Positions 8,191 through 17,340 of a stretch of 64,000 nucleotides of DNA are shown here, in pieces. The stretch covers positions 248,001 through 312,000 of the forward strand of contig NZ_BMFH01000001.1 of assembly GCF_014638095.1 (NCBI RefSeq), written 5' to 3'. Position numbers and translations under genes: made by a program. The stretch comes from Muriicola marianensis (GTDB lineage: Bacteria > Bacteroidota > Bacteroidia > Flavobacteriales > Flavobacteriaceae). Within the stretch, counting starts at the first letter, position 1. Every line of letters begins with the position of its first letter. The notes under the pieces were generated by a model that worked only from the letters and a program-made list of their open reading frames with translations, did not search any database and had not been told where the DNA came from.

Positions 8191-9519
8191 TCAGGGGAGG
8201 GCAGCAATTACTTCCCTTAAAAACAGGTTGGTGTCGAATTGTGGTTCTTCAGCAAGGCCCGTCCTTACCACTACCAGGTGTTTCGAAGGAATGATAAAGA
8301 CATGCTGACCCTGATATCCGTTGGCAGAATACATATCCCTGGGAACGTCGGGGAATTTACCGTGGGCATTCAGCCAGAAATGCGCTCCGTACACTCCATC
8401 GGAATGTTCGGTGGGTTCTGTCACATAAGCCACCCAGCCGGGATGGAAGATCTGATCCCCATTCCAATTTCCTTTTTGCAGATAAAGCTGTCCGAACCTC
8501 GCCCAGTCTCGTGTACTGGCCCAGGCATAAGATGAACCGACAAAGTTGCCCGCCAGATCTGTCTCTATGATCATGGAATGCATCCCGATCTTGTCGATCA
8601 AGGCCTTGTATGGATAATTGAGGTAATTCTGATAGGTCGAAAAGGTATTTCTCAGGAGGCCGGACAACAGGTTGCTGGTCCCGGAGGAGTAATTCCAAAT
8701 CTCAGTGGGCCCGGCCACCAATCGCTTTCCTGCCTGAGCTGCAGCCATGTTGGAATCCATAAATAGCATTTTGGTCACATCGGAAATGGTGGAATAATCC
8801 TCATCCCAGTCGAGTCCGCTTTGCATTCTGAGCAGGTGCCCCAGAGTGATCTCCTTCCTGCCATCTATCTGCCAGGAGGGCAGCCCGGTTTGGTCTCCCA
8901 TGGTTAATTTACCCTGGTACTCCAGAATCCCGAAAAGCGTGGCCAGGACGCTTTTTGTCATGGACCAGCCTAGCACCGGGGTATCCTGGTCAAAACCCTC
9001 TGCATACCTTTCTGCCAGGATATGACCCTTGTAGAGAACCAGTGCCGTTCTGGTTTTTACTGTATCTGCAAAGACGTGATCTAGGGCTAGACCCAGTTTA
9101 CTATAATCTACACTGCTGAAGGTGGTATCCCTGGCAGGTAGGTGTCCATGCGGATAGGGCAGGGGAATGGTCTGCTGCACCCGGAGAGGAATTTCGGAAT
9201 AAAGCCGGTGATCCACTTCCCCGTTGATCAGGACACAGCCCAGCCCATCCCGGCAAATAGCTTTTCTTTCCATGAGCCCGTATACTTCGGCCGCGGCGAT
9301 CTTGTCTGACGGGTCATAAGTGGACTCTGCCAGTTTGATCAAAGGCACATTGTTATCATTTGCAGCCACAGATTTCAGGGATCTTCCAGCAATAAAGATG
9401 GTAGATGCCGTATTCTTTGCGGCATAACCGGAGATCAGATTAAGCTTTGGATATTGCAGTATCAGGGTAATGGTAATAATGAGAAATAGAAAAACCAGGA
9501 TAAATTTGAACTTCTTCAT
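8191..9519 (-). CDS. beta-lactamase-fold serine hydrolase
   Basis: A membrane-anchored or exported serine hydrolase of the class C beta-lactamase/penicillin-binding protein fold, 442 residues. The N-terminal hydrophobic helix (FKFILVFLFLIITITLIL, about 4-21) has no lipobox, so a signal anchor is likely. The nucleophile motif is SMTK at 186-189. The second motif is YSSG with Tyr277. In place of KTG there is GYQGQHV near the C-terminus, as in 6-aminohexanoate-dimer-hydrolase and esterase-like members. The ATG at 9519 was chosen over an upstream in-frame ATG because it directly precedes the hydrophobic helix. Substrate unknown. Divergent from the FG-GAP lipoprotein. Confidence 0.85.
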   Translation of the reverse strand: MKKFKFILVFLFLIITITLILQYPKLNLISGYAAKNTASTIFIAGRSLKSVAANDNNVPLIKLAESTYDPSDKIAAAEVYGLMERKAICRDGLGCVLINGEVDHRLYSEIPLRVQQTIPLPYPHGHLPARDTTFSSVDYSKLGLALDHVFADTVKTRTALVLYKGHILAERYAEGFDQDTPVLGWSMTKSVLATLFGILEYQGKLTMGDQTGLPSWQIDGRKEITLGHLLRMQSGLDWDEDYSTISDVTKMLFMDSNMAAAQAGKRLVAGPTEIWNYSSGTSNLLSGLLRNTFSTYQNYLNYPYKALIDKIGMHSMIIETDLAGNFVGSSYAWASTRDWARFGQLYLQKGNWNGDQIFHPGWVAYVTEPTEHSDGVYGAHFWLNAHGKFPDVPRDMYSANGYQGQHVFIIPSKHLVVVRTGLAEEPQFDTNLFLREVIAALP

Positions 9520-9575
9520 ATTGTAAACTGCACTTGTGAGCAAAAGGTTTTTAAATGACACCCTTCTAGGGATTT

Positions 9576-9603
9576 TAAAGGTATATTTGAATATATAAAG
9601 CAA
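9576..9603 (-). promoter_or_regulatory. candidate promoter for the serine hydrolase, overlapping a plus-strand -7 box
   Basis: On the minus strand, TTG (9603-9601), a 17-nt spacer, then TACCTTTA (9583-9576). On the plus strand, TATATTTG at 9582-9589 is an exact TAnnTTTG box for the divergent gene at 9619. The two -7 boxes share two bases, so the divergent promoters would compete. Confidence 0.35.
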
Positions 9604-9618
9604 AAATGAGGGATAAAA

Positions 9619-12600
9619 ATGATTAGTGCAATTCACACAGCAAACAGAATCCTTTTGTATTGCATTTCAACCTGTTTATTGCCATTTTTGATTATATCAT
9701 GTTCCCGAAGCGATCATGGTAAATTATTTCGGGAAGTCCCTCCTGATATCAGTGGAATCACTTTCAACAATTCCCTCACGGAAAACTACGCTTACAATAT
9801 GTTGATGTTCTCCAATTTTTACACCGGTAGTGGTGTTGGGATACTGGACGTAGATAATGATGGACTGAAAGATATTTTCCTTGGAGGAAACCAGGTAAGC
9901 AGTAAACTATATCTGAATAAAGGGGAACTCCAATTCCAGGACATTACTGCCACAGCCGGAGTGGAAACAGATCGCTGGATCACTGGTATTTCTATCGTGG
10001 ATATAAATGCTGATGGATACGATGATATTTACCTCTCGGTTTCCGGATTTATAAGCCTGGGTAAAACTGAGAACCTTCTGTACATCAACAATGGGGACAA
10101 TACCTTCACAGAAATGGGGGCGGAATACGGGTTAAACGAAAAAGCACAAACAACGCACACTAGTTTTTTTGACTACGACCGGGATGGAGATTTGGATGCT
10201 TTTATGGCCATCAACCCTACTGATTTCACCCTTTTTTATATGAACAGGGTTAAGAGACCCTCATTAAACGGGGAAGCCAAAAGTACAGACAAGCTCTATG
10301 AAAACCTGGGCGACGGTACATTCCGTGACGTAAGTCTCGAAGCCGGGATCAAGATAGAGGGGTACAGTCTGGGTCTTAATACGTATGATTTCAATGGGGA
10401 CGGATGGACCGATATCTACGTGACCAATGATTTCATAACCAATGATATCCTGTATTTGAACAAAGGGGATGGGACTTTTGAAAACGCTCTGAAATCATCT
10501 TTCGATGTGACCAGTTATGCCAGTATGGGGAATGATGTGGCCGATATAAATAACGACGGACTTCCCGATTTGTTCACCCTGGATATGTTGCCGGAAGACA
10601 ATCAGCGCGAAAAAATACTGGTCAATACGACCAATTACAATTTTTATCAGATGGTGCTTAAACTGGGGTATCACCCCCAGTTTTCCAGGAATATTCTGCA
10701 GCTCAACAATGGTGACGGGACCTTTTCTGAAATTGGACAGCTGGCCGGAATATCCCGTACGGATTGGAGCTGGAGCCCCTTGTTTGCCGATTTTGACAAT
10801 GACGGATTACTGGATCTGCACGTTACCAACGGATTCAGGCGGGAGTTGGGAAATCTGGATTACATCAATTACAACACCCATTCTCCCTTCGTGAACCCGG
10901 GCTCCGATATTCAAAAACAAATTGATGAAATACACAAGACTCCTGGTATTCCTTTGCCCAACTATTCCTTCCGAAATACGGGGGATTTGAGTTTTGTCAA
11001 TACCACCAATGAATGGGGATTTGAAAAGCCGACATACAGTAATGGCAGTGCTGTCGCGGATTTGGACAACGACGGAGATCTCGATTTGGTAATCAACAAT
11101 GTCGATATGCCTGCCATGCTCTATGAGAATCGTTCTAATAAAAATGGAAATCACTTTGTTAAGGTTAAACTGAAATATGAGGGGGCCAACCCGGATGCGG
11201 TCGGTGCTAAGGTTTACCTGGAAAGAGAGGGGGGCAAGCAGTTACAGACGGTCAATCCCTATCGGGGCTATCTCTCGTCCTCTGATAAATCACTGCATTT
11301 TGGTCTGGGTGATTCACCAGGAGAATTTCGTTTTAATATTATATGGCCTAATGGGGAGCAGACATACCATGCCCTGAACAGCGTAGACAGTTTACAGGAA
11401 ATAGAATTTTCAATCCAGGAACCTCTCGTTGACTCAGGTTCAGAGACATCTGAAACTCCATTATTTACAGATATTACGGAAATTTCCGGCCTCACCTATA
11501 CCCACAGGGAGGACAATCATGTAGATTTTCACCAGCAATTTCTGCTGCCTCATCAGCATTCAAAACTGGGGCCCGGTCTGGCGGTGGGAGACGTCAATAA
11601 CGACGGTTATGAAGATTGTTATGTAGGAGGTGCCAAGGGCCAGCCTGGTAAACTCTTCATCCAGCAAAAGGGCAATACATTTATGGAATCCGCGGTTCTG
11701 TTTGATCCTCAATACGAAGATATGGGTTGCCTGTTCCTTGATTTTGATCAGGATGGAGACCTGGATCTGTATGTGGCAAGCGGGGGCACAGGAGCCAAGC
11801 TTGGAACCGGATCATATGTGGATCGACTTTATGTGAATGACGGAAGGGGGAATTTTACACGTTCTGAAGGACTCATTCCAGAACTGGATGTTAGTACGGG
11901 CACTGTGACCGCTTCTGATTTTGACAAAGATGGCGACCTGGACCTCTTCGTCGGGGGCAGGATCCAGCCAGGGGCTTATCCGCTGCCTACTTCCAGCTAC
12001 CTGCTGGTGAACCAGAACGGAAAGTTTGAGGATAAGACCGGGGAGATCGCTCCCGAACTCCGCGATATAGGTATGATAAGTCAGGGCCTATGGACCGATT
12101 ACGACGGGGACGAGGACCTGGATCTGATCCTGGTGGGGGAGTGGATGCCCATTACTTTTTTCCAAAACCAGAACGGAAGATTAAGCAATCAGACCCGGGC
12201 TTTAGGATTGACTGAGACCTCTGGTTTTTGGAACAGTATTTCAGCATCTGATATCAATCAGGATGGACGGATAGATTATATTCTAGGAAATCTGGGTGCG
12301 AACAATACCTATCGAATCAACAGTGAATCGCCATTGACGCTTATCGCAAAGGATTTTGATGAGAACGGTTCAGTGGACCCACTACTTTTTAAGGAATATG
12401 TAGATGGCATACACCCGGTGGCTTCCAGGGATGCCTTTTTAAGCCAATTGCCCCAGATGCGGCTAAAATACCCGAACTATAGGAGTTATTCCCGGGTAGA
12501 CCAGCAAACCCTTTTTGATGATCCGGGGATTTGGGAGGGTGGCCTGGAGTTGAAGGCATACACAGCACATCATAGTTATCTTCTTAATTTAAGTAATGAC

Positions 12601-13131
12601 AGCCTAGTCCTCGATTGGATGCCCAATGAGGCGCAATTTGCTCCCATATTTGGCTCTCTTGTGCTGGATACGAACAGGGATGGCAAAGAAGAAGTGCTTT
12701 TGACAGGTAATCTGTTCTCCAATAATGTCGTAGACGGGCCGTACTGTAGCTTCCGGGGTGCCCTAATGGAATATAATCCGCACGGTATTCGCGTCACCAG
12801 GGGTAATTCTGGCAACGGGTTTTTGTTAGGAGGTGACAGGAAGTCTTTGGGGTTGATCACCCTGGGTGATGGACAGCTTGCAGTGATCTCATGCACAAAT
12901 GACGGGGCAGTTTCCGTATTGCGGTTCAACAGGGAAATTGAGATGGAAAAATTTCGTCCTGAAGAGAACAAAGTAATTATCTCACTTTCCAACGGAAAGA
13001 AATTGGTACGGGAAGGCTATTATGGCTCAGGTTATTTAAGTCAGGGCAGCAGGATAGTAATATTGCCGGAAAATTGGCAAAAACTCACGTTTTATAACCC
13101 TGAAGGAGGCTCGAGAACAATAACAAGGTAA
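9619..13131 (+). CDS. giant FG-GAP/VCBS-repeat lipoprotein with ASPIC/UnbV domain
   Basis: A 1170-residue exported lipoprotein with lipobox LIISC and lipidated Cys28. It carries at least eleven calcium-binding FG-GAP signatures of the DxDxDG type (for example DVDNDGLKD, DINADGYDD, DFNGDGWTD, DLDNDGDLD, DFDQDGDLD). They form two beta-propeller-like halves separated by an ASPIC/UnbV domain around residues 515-590. This CRTAC1-like architecture is common in Bacteroidota, usually near SusC/SusD or glycan genes, but none are seen here. It probably sits on the cell surface and binds a polymer or protein ligand with Ca2+. A short divergent region separates it from the serine hydrolase. Precise role unknown. 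Confidence 0.88.
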   Translation: MISAIHTANRILLYCISTCLLPFLIISCSRSDHGKLFREVPPDISGITFNNSLTENYAYNMLMFSNFYTGSGVGILDVDNDGLKDIFLGGNQVSSKLYLNKGELQFQDITATAGVETDRWITGISIVDINADGYDDIYLSVSGFISLGKTENLLYINNGDNTFTEMGAEYGLNEKAQTTHTSFFDYDRDGDLDAFMAINPTDFTLFYMNRVKRPSLNGEAKSTDKLYENLGDGTFRDVSLEAGIKIEGYSLGLNTYDFNGDGWTDIYVTNDFITNDILYLNKGDGTFENALKSSFDVTSYASMGNDVADINNDGLPDLFTLDMLPEDNQREKILVNTTNYNFYQMVLKLGYHPQFSRNILQLNNGDGTFSEIGQLAGISRTDWSWSPLFADFDNDGLLDLHVTNGFRRELGNLDYINYNTHSPFVNPGSDIQKQIDEIHKTPGIPLPNYSFRNTGDLSFVNTTNEWGFEKPTYSNGSAVADLDNDGDLDLVINNVDMPAMLYENRSNKNGNHFVKVKLKYEGANPDAVGAKVYLEREGGKQLQTVNPYRGYLSSSDKSLHFGLGDSPGEFRFNIIWPNGEQTYHALNSVDSLQEIEFSIQEPLVDSGSETSETPLFTDITEISGLTYTHREDNHVDFHQQFLLPHQHSKLGPGLAVGDVNNDGYEDCYVGGAKGQPGKLFIQQKGNTFMESAVLFDPQYEDMGCLFLDFDQDGDLDLYVASGGTGAKLGTGSYVDRLYVNDGRGNFTRSEGLIPELDVSTGTVTASDFDKDGDLDLFVGGRIQPGAYPLPTSSYLLVNQNGKFEDKTGEIAPELRDIGMISQGLWTDYDGDEDLDLILVGEWMPITFFQNQNGRLSNQTRALGLTETSGFWNSISASDINQDGRIDYILGNLGANNTYRINSESPLTLIAKDFDENGSVDPLLFKEYVDGIHPVASRDAFLSQLPQMRLKYPNYRSYSRVDQQTLFDDPGIWEGGLELKAYTAHHSYLLNLSNDSLVLDWMPNEAQFAPIFGSLVLDTNRDGKEEVLLTGNLFSNNVVDGPYCSFRGALMEYNPHGIRVTRGNSGNGFLLGGDRKSLGLITLGDGQLAVISCTNDGAVSVLRFNREIEMEKFRPEENKVIISLSNGKKLVREGYYGSGYLSQGSRIVILPENWQKLTFYNPEGGSRTITR

Positions 13132-13158
13132 AGTTTTGAATATTAGGTGTTCTCATCA

Positions 13159-13192
13159 TTGTGATATTTAGAAACTCAAGTCTTTAGTTTTG
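13159..13192 (+). promoter_or_regulatory. candidate promoter for the cell-wall lipoprotein operon
   Basis: TAGTTTTG at 13185-13192 matches TAnnTTTG exactly. TTG at 13159-13161 is 23 nt upstream, the long end of the accepted spacing. The start codon at 13271 leaves a leader of roughly 70 nt. Confidence 0.4.
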
Positions 13193-13270
13193 TTAGGTGC
13201 TACCCGGAAAAATGAATCTAAAGACCCTACAGCCCTCTGATTATTTGAGAAACGAACATTTCATGAAGCT

Positions 13271-13708
13271 ATGAAGTACCTGCGAATTAAAGCGATTCTT
13301 TTTCTTCTCTTCAGTTCAGGGTTTGTATCCTGCTCAGACAATGAGGATAAATGGGTATGGAAGACCATGGAGGTTACAGCCACCGCCTATAATGCGATAG
13401 AGTCCCAAACCAATTCTCTTATAAATATTGCCGCCTGGGGGGACACACTTAAACCGGGTATGAAATGTATTGCAGTCTCCAGAGACCTTTTAAAGAAGGG
13501 TTTGAAGTACGATACACCCGTTAGGATCGAGGGATTTGAAGGGATTTACCTGGTAAAGGATAAAATGCATAGCCGGTGGGAAAATCGAATTGATATCTTT
13601 ATGGGCCTGGATGTGCAGAAAGCCAGGGAATGGGGTCGCAAAAAAGTGATCATCCAATACGGGGTTAAGGTGGTTGATAGTTCTCGAACTAATATATCAG
13701 TAAAATGA
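13271..13708 (+). CDS. 3D-domain lipoprotein
   Basis: A 145-residue lipoprotein (SGFVSC, lipidated Cys21). Its body is a single 3D domain, the double-psi barrel named for three conserved aspartates and shared with MltA lytic transglycosylases. Visible hallmarks are VTATAYNA near residue 36, the central IAVSRDLLKKG, and KDKMHSRWENRIDIFMG near 96-112. There is no MltA insertion domain, so whether it cuts peptidoglycan is unclear. Its ATGA stop/start overlaps the amidase gene by 4 nt, and the M14 peptidase follows. This points to joint work on the cell wall or its fragments in the periplasm. Confidence 0.82.
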   Translation: MKYLRIKAILFLLFSSGFVSCSDNEDKWVWKTMEVTATAYNAIESQTNSLINIAAWGDTLKPGMKCIAVSRDLLKKGLKYDTPVRIEGFEGIYLVKDKMHSRWENRIDIFMGLDVQKAREWGRKKVIIQYGVKVVDSSRTNISVK

Positions 13709-14376
13709 AGCGATGGTTGTCATGCGGAATATGGATAGGAATTCCAACACTCCTGATTGTCATGTCTTGTGCCACAACCCGCATCATCGACAGGCCTATA
13801 GTCTTCAACGAGGAAAGAGAAGAGCTTACTAGAGCCTATATGGCCGAGCGCTACGGCCTAAAAGACAGCAGCCTGACCATTACTCCAAAAATGATAGTCC
13901 TTCATTGGACAGCCATCCCTAGCTTCGAAGGGTCATTCGATGCTTTTAACGATCCGCTTATTCCTCAATGGCGCACCCTTGTTGGCAATGCGGGGAAACT
14001 CAATGTCTCCTCCCATTTTCTGGTTGGACGGGATGGAACCATCTACAGGTTGATGCCTGAAACCGTGATGGGAAGGCATGTGATCGGACTCAATCACTGT
14101 GCTATCGGGGTGGAAAATGTAGGGGGCACTGCAGAAACGCCCCTCACTGAGGCCCAGCTCCGGTCGAATATCTGGCTGGTGGATTATCTGAGTAAAAAAT
14201 ACAATATCGAATACCTGATCGGGCATTACGAATACCCTCTTTTTGAAGGCCATGAACTCTGGCTGGAAAAAGATCCGGCTTACAGGACTGAAAAAGAGGA
14301 TCCGGGAGAAGAATTTATGGCCCGTGTCAGAAAAGCGACTAAAAATTGGAATTTTAAACCCGTACCAAAGCAATAA
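13705..14376 (+). CDS. N-acetylmuramoyl-L-alanine amidase (Amidase_2/PGRP fold) lipoprotein
   Basis: A zinc amidase that cleaves the bond between MurNAc and the stem peptide. It is 223 residues with lipobox VMSC (Cys22). Predicted zinc ligands of the Amidase_2 fold are His67 in VLHWTA, His174 in LIGHYE, and Asp199 in the RTEKEDPG segment that corresponds to the usual GRKxDPG. SSHFLVGRDGTIYRL (102-116) is the standard substrate-side strand. The gene overlaps the 3D-domain gene by 4 nt and precedes the M14 peptidase by 1 nt. An AmiD-like role in peptidoglycan turnover at the outer membrane is inferred. Confidence 0.88.
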   Translation: MKRWLSCGIWIGIPTLLIVMSCATTRIIDRPIVFNEEREELTRAYMAERYGLKDSSLTITPKMIVLHWTAIPSFEGSFDAFNDPLIPQWRTLVGNAGKLNVSSHFLVGRDGTIYRLMPETVMGRHVIGLNHCAIGVENVGGTAETPLTEAQLRSNIWLVDYLSKKYNIEYLIGHYEYPLFEGHELWLEKDPAYRTEKEDPGEEFMARVRKATKNWNFKPVPKQ

Positions 14377-14377
14377 T

Positions 14378-15877
14378 ATGAAGTATCTGAAAGCATCGTT
14401 CCTTATCTTTTTTATTTGGGCTTGTAAAGAAGCACCGGCTGAATCTCAGAAAGATATTACTTCCTCCCTCTACGAGACCTATGAAAAGTATAAAGAACCC
14501 AGTCTTGATAAGAGGCGTATAAAACACGAGGATATTGTATCACTTCTGGAGCAGCACCGGGATGATCCCGGGGTTGAGATTCAGAAGGTAGGGGAGTCTA
14601 TTGAGGGGCGATCCCTGAACCTGGTCAGTCTTGGAAATGGAAACACCGATGTCTTCCTCTGGTCACAGATGCACGGCAATGAACCCACGGCGACCCAGGC
14701 CATATTCGACATCCTTAATTTCTTCAAGAGCAGCGATTTCAAAGAAGAAAAGTCCGAAATCCTGAGCAACCTTAGACTACATTTTCTGCCTATGCTCAAT
14801 CCCGACGGGGCGGAGGTATTTAAAAGGGAAAACCGGCTGGGGATCGATATCAACCGAGATGCCCTCAGGCTTCAATCCCCGGAAGGACAGACCCTGAAAA
14901 GAGTGAGGGACAGCCTGCAGGCCGACTTCGGCTTTAACCTGCACGACCAAAGTACTTATTACAATGCGGAGCGCACTGAGAAACCGGCCACGATCTCCTA
15001 CCTGGCCCCGGCCTATAATTACGAGAAGGAGATCAATGAGGGAAGAGGCAACGCCATGAAGGTCATAGTCTTTATGAACAGGATCATCCAGCAATACGCT
15101 CCAGGTCAGGTTGGCAGATACAACGACGATTTTGAGCCTCGGGCATTTGGGGACAATATCCAAAAATGGGGTACCAGTACAATCCTCATTGAATCAGGAG
15201 GATACGCCGATGACAGGGAAAAACAGGAGATCAGAAAACTCAACTACGTTTCCATCCTTTCTGCTCTATATTCTATCGCAACAGAAAATTATAAAGACAT
15301 AGGGATAGAACAATACGAGCAGATACCGGAAAATGACCGAAAACTATTCGACCTGAAACTGACCGAAGTGACCTATGAGTTATTGGGGAAAGATTATATC
15401 CTCGATATTGGGATCAACCAGTTGGAGGTCGACAAGGAAGGTAATCGCGAATTTTGGTTCAGCAGTCGGATAATCGACCAGGGCGACCTGTCTACATACT
15501 ACGGGTATGATACGTTTGACGGAAAGGGATATACCTTGGTTCCGGGTAAATTATATCCTGAGATCTTTGAAAGCATGTCTTCTGTTACCGAAGACCCCGG
15601 CAGGGTCCGTGAATTGCTGAAGGAAGGGTACACCTCCGCAAGGGTCAGGAACATCCCGGCTGATTCTCTTTATTCGCCTGTCCCATTGCATATGGTGACT
15701 CCCGGATATCAAATGCCTGAATTTAAATTGGAAGCAGGAAAAAACCCCACCTTTCTTCTAGAGAAGGATGGGGATTATAAGTTCGCCATCATCAATGGAT
15801 TCCTGTTGGATCTTTCTGAGGCGGGTCCTGAATTACTTGAACAATGGGGACGCAAGAACGCGATGATTTACCGTTGA
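14378..15877 (+). CDS. M14-family zinc carboxypeptidase-like lipoprotein
   Basis: A 499-residue exported metallopeptidase. The start at 14378 gives a lipoprotein signal (FFIWAC, Cys16); an upstream in-frame ATG lies inside the amidase gene and is not used. The M14 zinc site is complete: His99 and Glu102 in MHGNEPT, His189 in NLHDQS. Asn159-Arg160 provide the substrate carboxylate contact, and Glu272 in LIESGG is the catalytic base. About 200 residues follow the catalytic domain, with no recognised fold. Being third in a cell-wall operon, it may trim peptidoglycan stem peptides, though protein substrates are also possible. Confidence 0.87.
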   Translation: MKYLKASFLIFFIWACKEAPAESQKDITSSLYETYEKYKEPSLDKRRIKHEDIVSLLEQHRDDPGVEIQKVGESIEGRSLNLVSLGNGNTDVFLWSQMHGNEPTATQAIFDILNFFKSSDFKEEKSEILSNLRLHFLPMLNPDGAEVFKRENRLGIDINRDALRLQSPEGQTLKRVRDSLQADFGFNLHDQSTYYNAERTEKPATISYLAPAYNYEKEINEGRGNAMKVIVFMNRIIQQYAPGQVGRYNDDFEPRAFGDNIQKWGTSTILIESGGYADDREKQEIRKLNYVSILSALYSIATENYKDIGIEQYEQIPENDRKLFDLKLTEVTYELLGKDYILDIGINQLEVDKEGNREFWFSSRIIDQGDLSTYYGYDTFDGKGYTLVPGKLYPEIFESMSSVTEDPGRVRELLKEGYTSARVRNIPADSLYSPVPLHMVTPGYQMPEFKLEAGKNPTFLLEKDGDYKFAIINGFLLDLSEAGPELLEQWGRKNAMIYR

Positions 15878-15897
15878 TCAGTTGAAGCCAGATCGGA

Positions 15898-16065
15898 TTA
15901 GTATCCGAAGCTGAAATGCATCTGGCTGCCGTTCACGATAATGGCAATTAACATCACGAAAAGGGTCAGCACTATAGAAGTGAATACGGACAGTACCAGG
16001 CTTTTAAATCCTTTTGAAAGGGAGCCGAGGGCACTCTGACTGATAATTTCGTTGATAACATCCAT
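15898..16065 (-). CDS. small membrane protein (55 aa)
   Basis: An ATG at 16065 opens a 55-codon frame ending with TAA at 15898-15900. The N-terminal amphipathic part, DVINEIISQSALGSLSKGF, is followed by one strong membrane helix (about residues 24-44). The tail NGSQMHFSFGY is short and polar. The reading frame has flavobacterial codon use, and the hydrophobic pattern argues for a real gene. It is convergent with the M14 peptidase, 20 nt apart. It lies downstream of the VWA lipoprotein on the same strand but beyond that gene's terminator. I recognise no named family. Confidence 0.6.
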   Translation of the reverse strand: MDVINEIISQSALGSLSKGFKSLVLSVFTSIVLTLFVMLIAIIVNGSQMHFSFGY

Positions 16066-16187
16066 GATTTCTCTCTTTTACGTTAAACAATCTTTAGTTT
16101 TTAGGATGTATGTTAATCGCGATATACATTCGGGTTGCTATATATATAACAAGGATGATGCCAAAAACCCTAATAAGATGGTGATAA

Positions 16188-16217
16188 TTAAAAAGGGAGG
16201 ACCTGTTGGATCCTCCC
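16188..16217 (-). terminator. terminator of the VWA lipoprotein gene
   Basis: On the minus strand, stem GGGAGGATCC/GGTCCTCCC with a one-base bulge is followed by TTTTT. It begins about 25 nt after the stop codon of the gene at 16243. Confidence 0.7.
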
Positions 16218-16242
16218 TTCAATATATTCTCAGCCCTTTGTT

Positions 16243-17340
16243 CTATTGGCATCCACCGGTAAAACCGGTTGCGTTGAATTCGGTTTGTACGGCACCCTGT
16301 CTGGAGCCGTCTGTCACCTGAATGGCCAGGTTATTTACCCCGCTTCCATCTCTTTTGGGGGTACAGTATTCAAACAGGTAATAACTATTGGCACGTTCAG
16401 AAACCCTGAAGGAAATATCGTTGAAGGTAGATTCAAGTTCTTCCTTATTACCGGCAAAGACACTAAAAGTACGACCGATCTCCGAAAGGACTTCGGCATC
16501 GATCTCCGCGCCAAGTCCGATGGTAAAGAAGGAAATATTCAGGTCTGCATTCTCTACTTTTTGAAGTGCATCCCTTTCAGAATATCGGGAGGCCTGGTCC
16601 GTACCGTCCGTAAAAATGACAATAGAAGCAGCGCTGATTGTGGCATTGGCCCGGGCTCCGTCCAAAAGGTCTTCGGCTATGTTAGTCGACTTGATCACCG
16701 CTCCGTACAGGTCGGTCGACGGGTCATTGCTGATATCCGGAGTGATCCCTTCCACAGCTAGTGTCAGTTCCTCTTTTACAGGCGTCAGGGGTTGCAGGAG
16801 ATGCAATTCATCTTCCCCATCGAACCAATAGATCGCCATTTTAAAACTCTCCTGGGAACTTTCCGGCATCACGTTATCGATAAAACTGATGGACGCAGTT
16901 TTAAGCTCATTCAGGCTGTTGCTGAGCACACTGTTACTCAGGTCTAAGACCAGCAAGGTATTGTTGCTGAAGATCTGGGAATTGGGCGATATACGCGCAA
17001 AGGACTCCGAGGTGGATATGGTATTAAAACAGTCGTCATTCCTGCCCTGCTCATAGATCGTAAACTGATCTGCCGTGAGTCCGGCTACCGGATTTCCCTG
17101 GGCGTCAGAAACCCGAAAGAAAACTGACACCTTTCCCGGAAGGGTGGTGAATTTATCCTGTATGGAGAGGATGAGATCATTCTCACCGAGGTCCAGACAG
17201 TCGTCTACCGGTTTACCTATACCCAGGTCACCACCGGGGTTAAGTTCGAAATTGACATCGTCATCTGCGTTGCCGCAGGAGATAAACAGGGAAGTGACAA
17301 GAGAGAATACAAACAGGTATAAACGGGTTTTCATTTTCAA
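16243..17340 (-). CDS. VWA-domain lipoprotein
   Basis: A 365-residue lipoprotein with lipobox FISC (Cys22). The von Willebrand A domain spans roughly residues 125-325. Its metal-ion-dependent adhesion site is DLSNS (Asp133, Ser135, Ser137), with a later FTDGTD stretch supplying the acidic ligand. An N-terminal beta domain (about 60-105, FFRVSDAQGNPVAGLTADQF) looks like an immunoglobulin or carboxypeptidase-regulatory fold. VWA proteins bind partners through a chelated metal, here presumably at the cell surface. It is monocistronic with its own terminator and divergent from the molybdenum-cofactor operon. The ligand is unknown. Confidence 0.85.
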   Translation of the reverse strand: MKMKTRLYLFVFSLVTSLFISCGNADDDVNFELNPGGDLGIGKPVDDCLDLGENDLILSIQDKFTTLPGKVSVFFRVSDAQGNPVAGLTADQFTIYEQGRNDDCFNTISTSESFARISPNSQIFSNNTLLVLDLSNSVLSNSLNELKTASISFIDNVMPESSQESFKMAIYWFDGEDELHLLQPLTPVKEELTLAVEGITPDISNDPSTDLYGAVIKSTNIAEDLLDGARANATISAASIVIFTDGTDQASRYSERDALQKVENADLNISFFTIGLGAEIDAEVLSEIGRTFSVFAGNKEELESTFNDISFRVSERANSYYLFEYCTPKRDGSGVNNLAIQVTDGSRQGAVQTEFNATGFTGGCQ

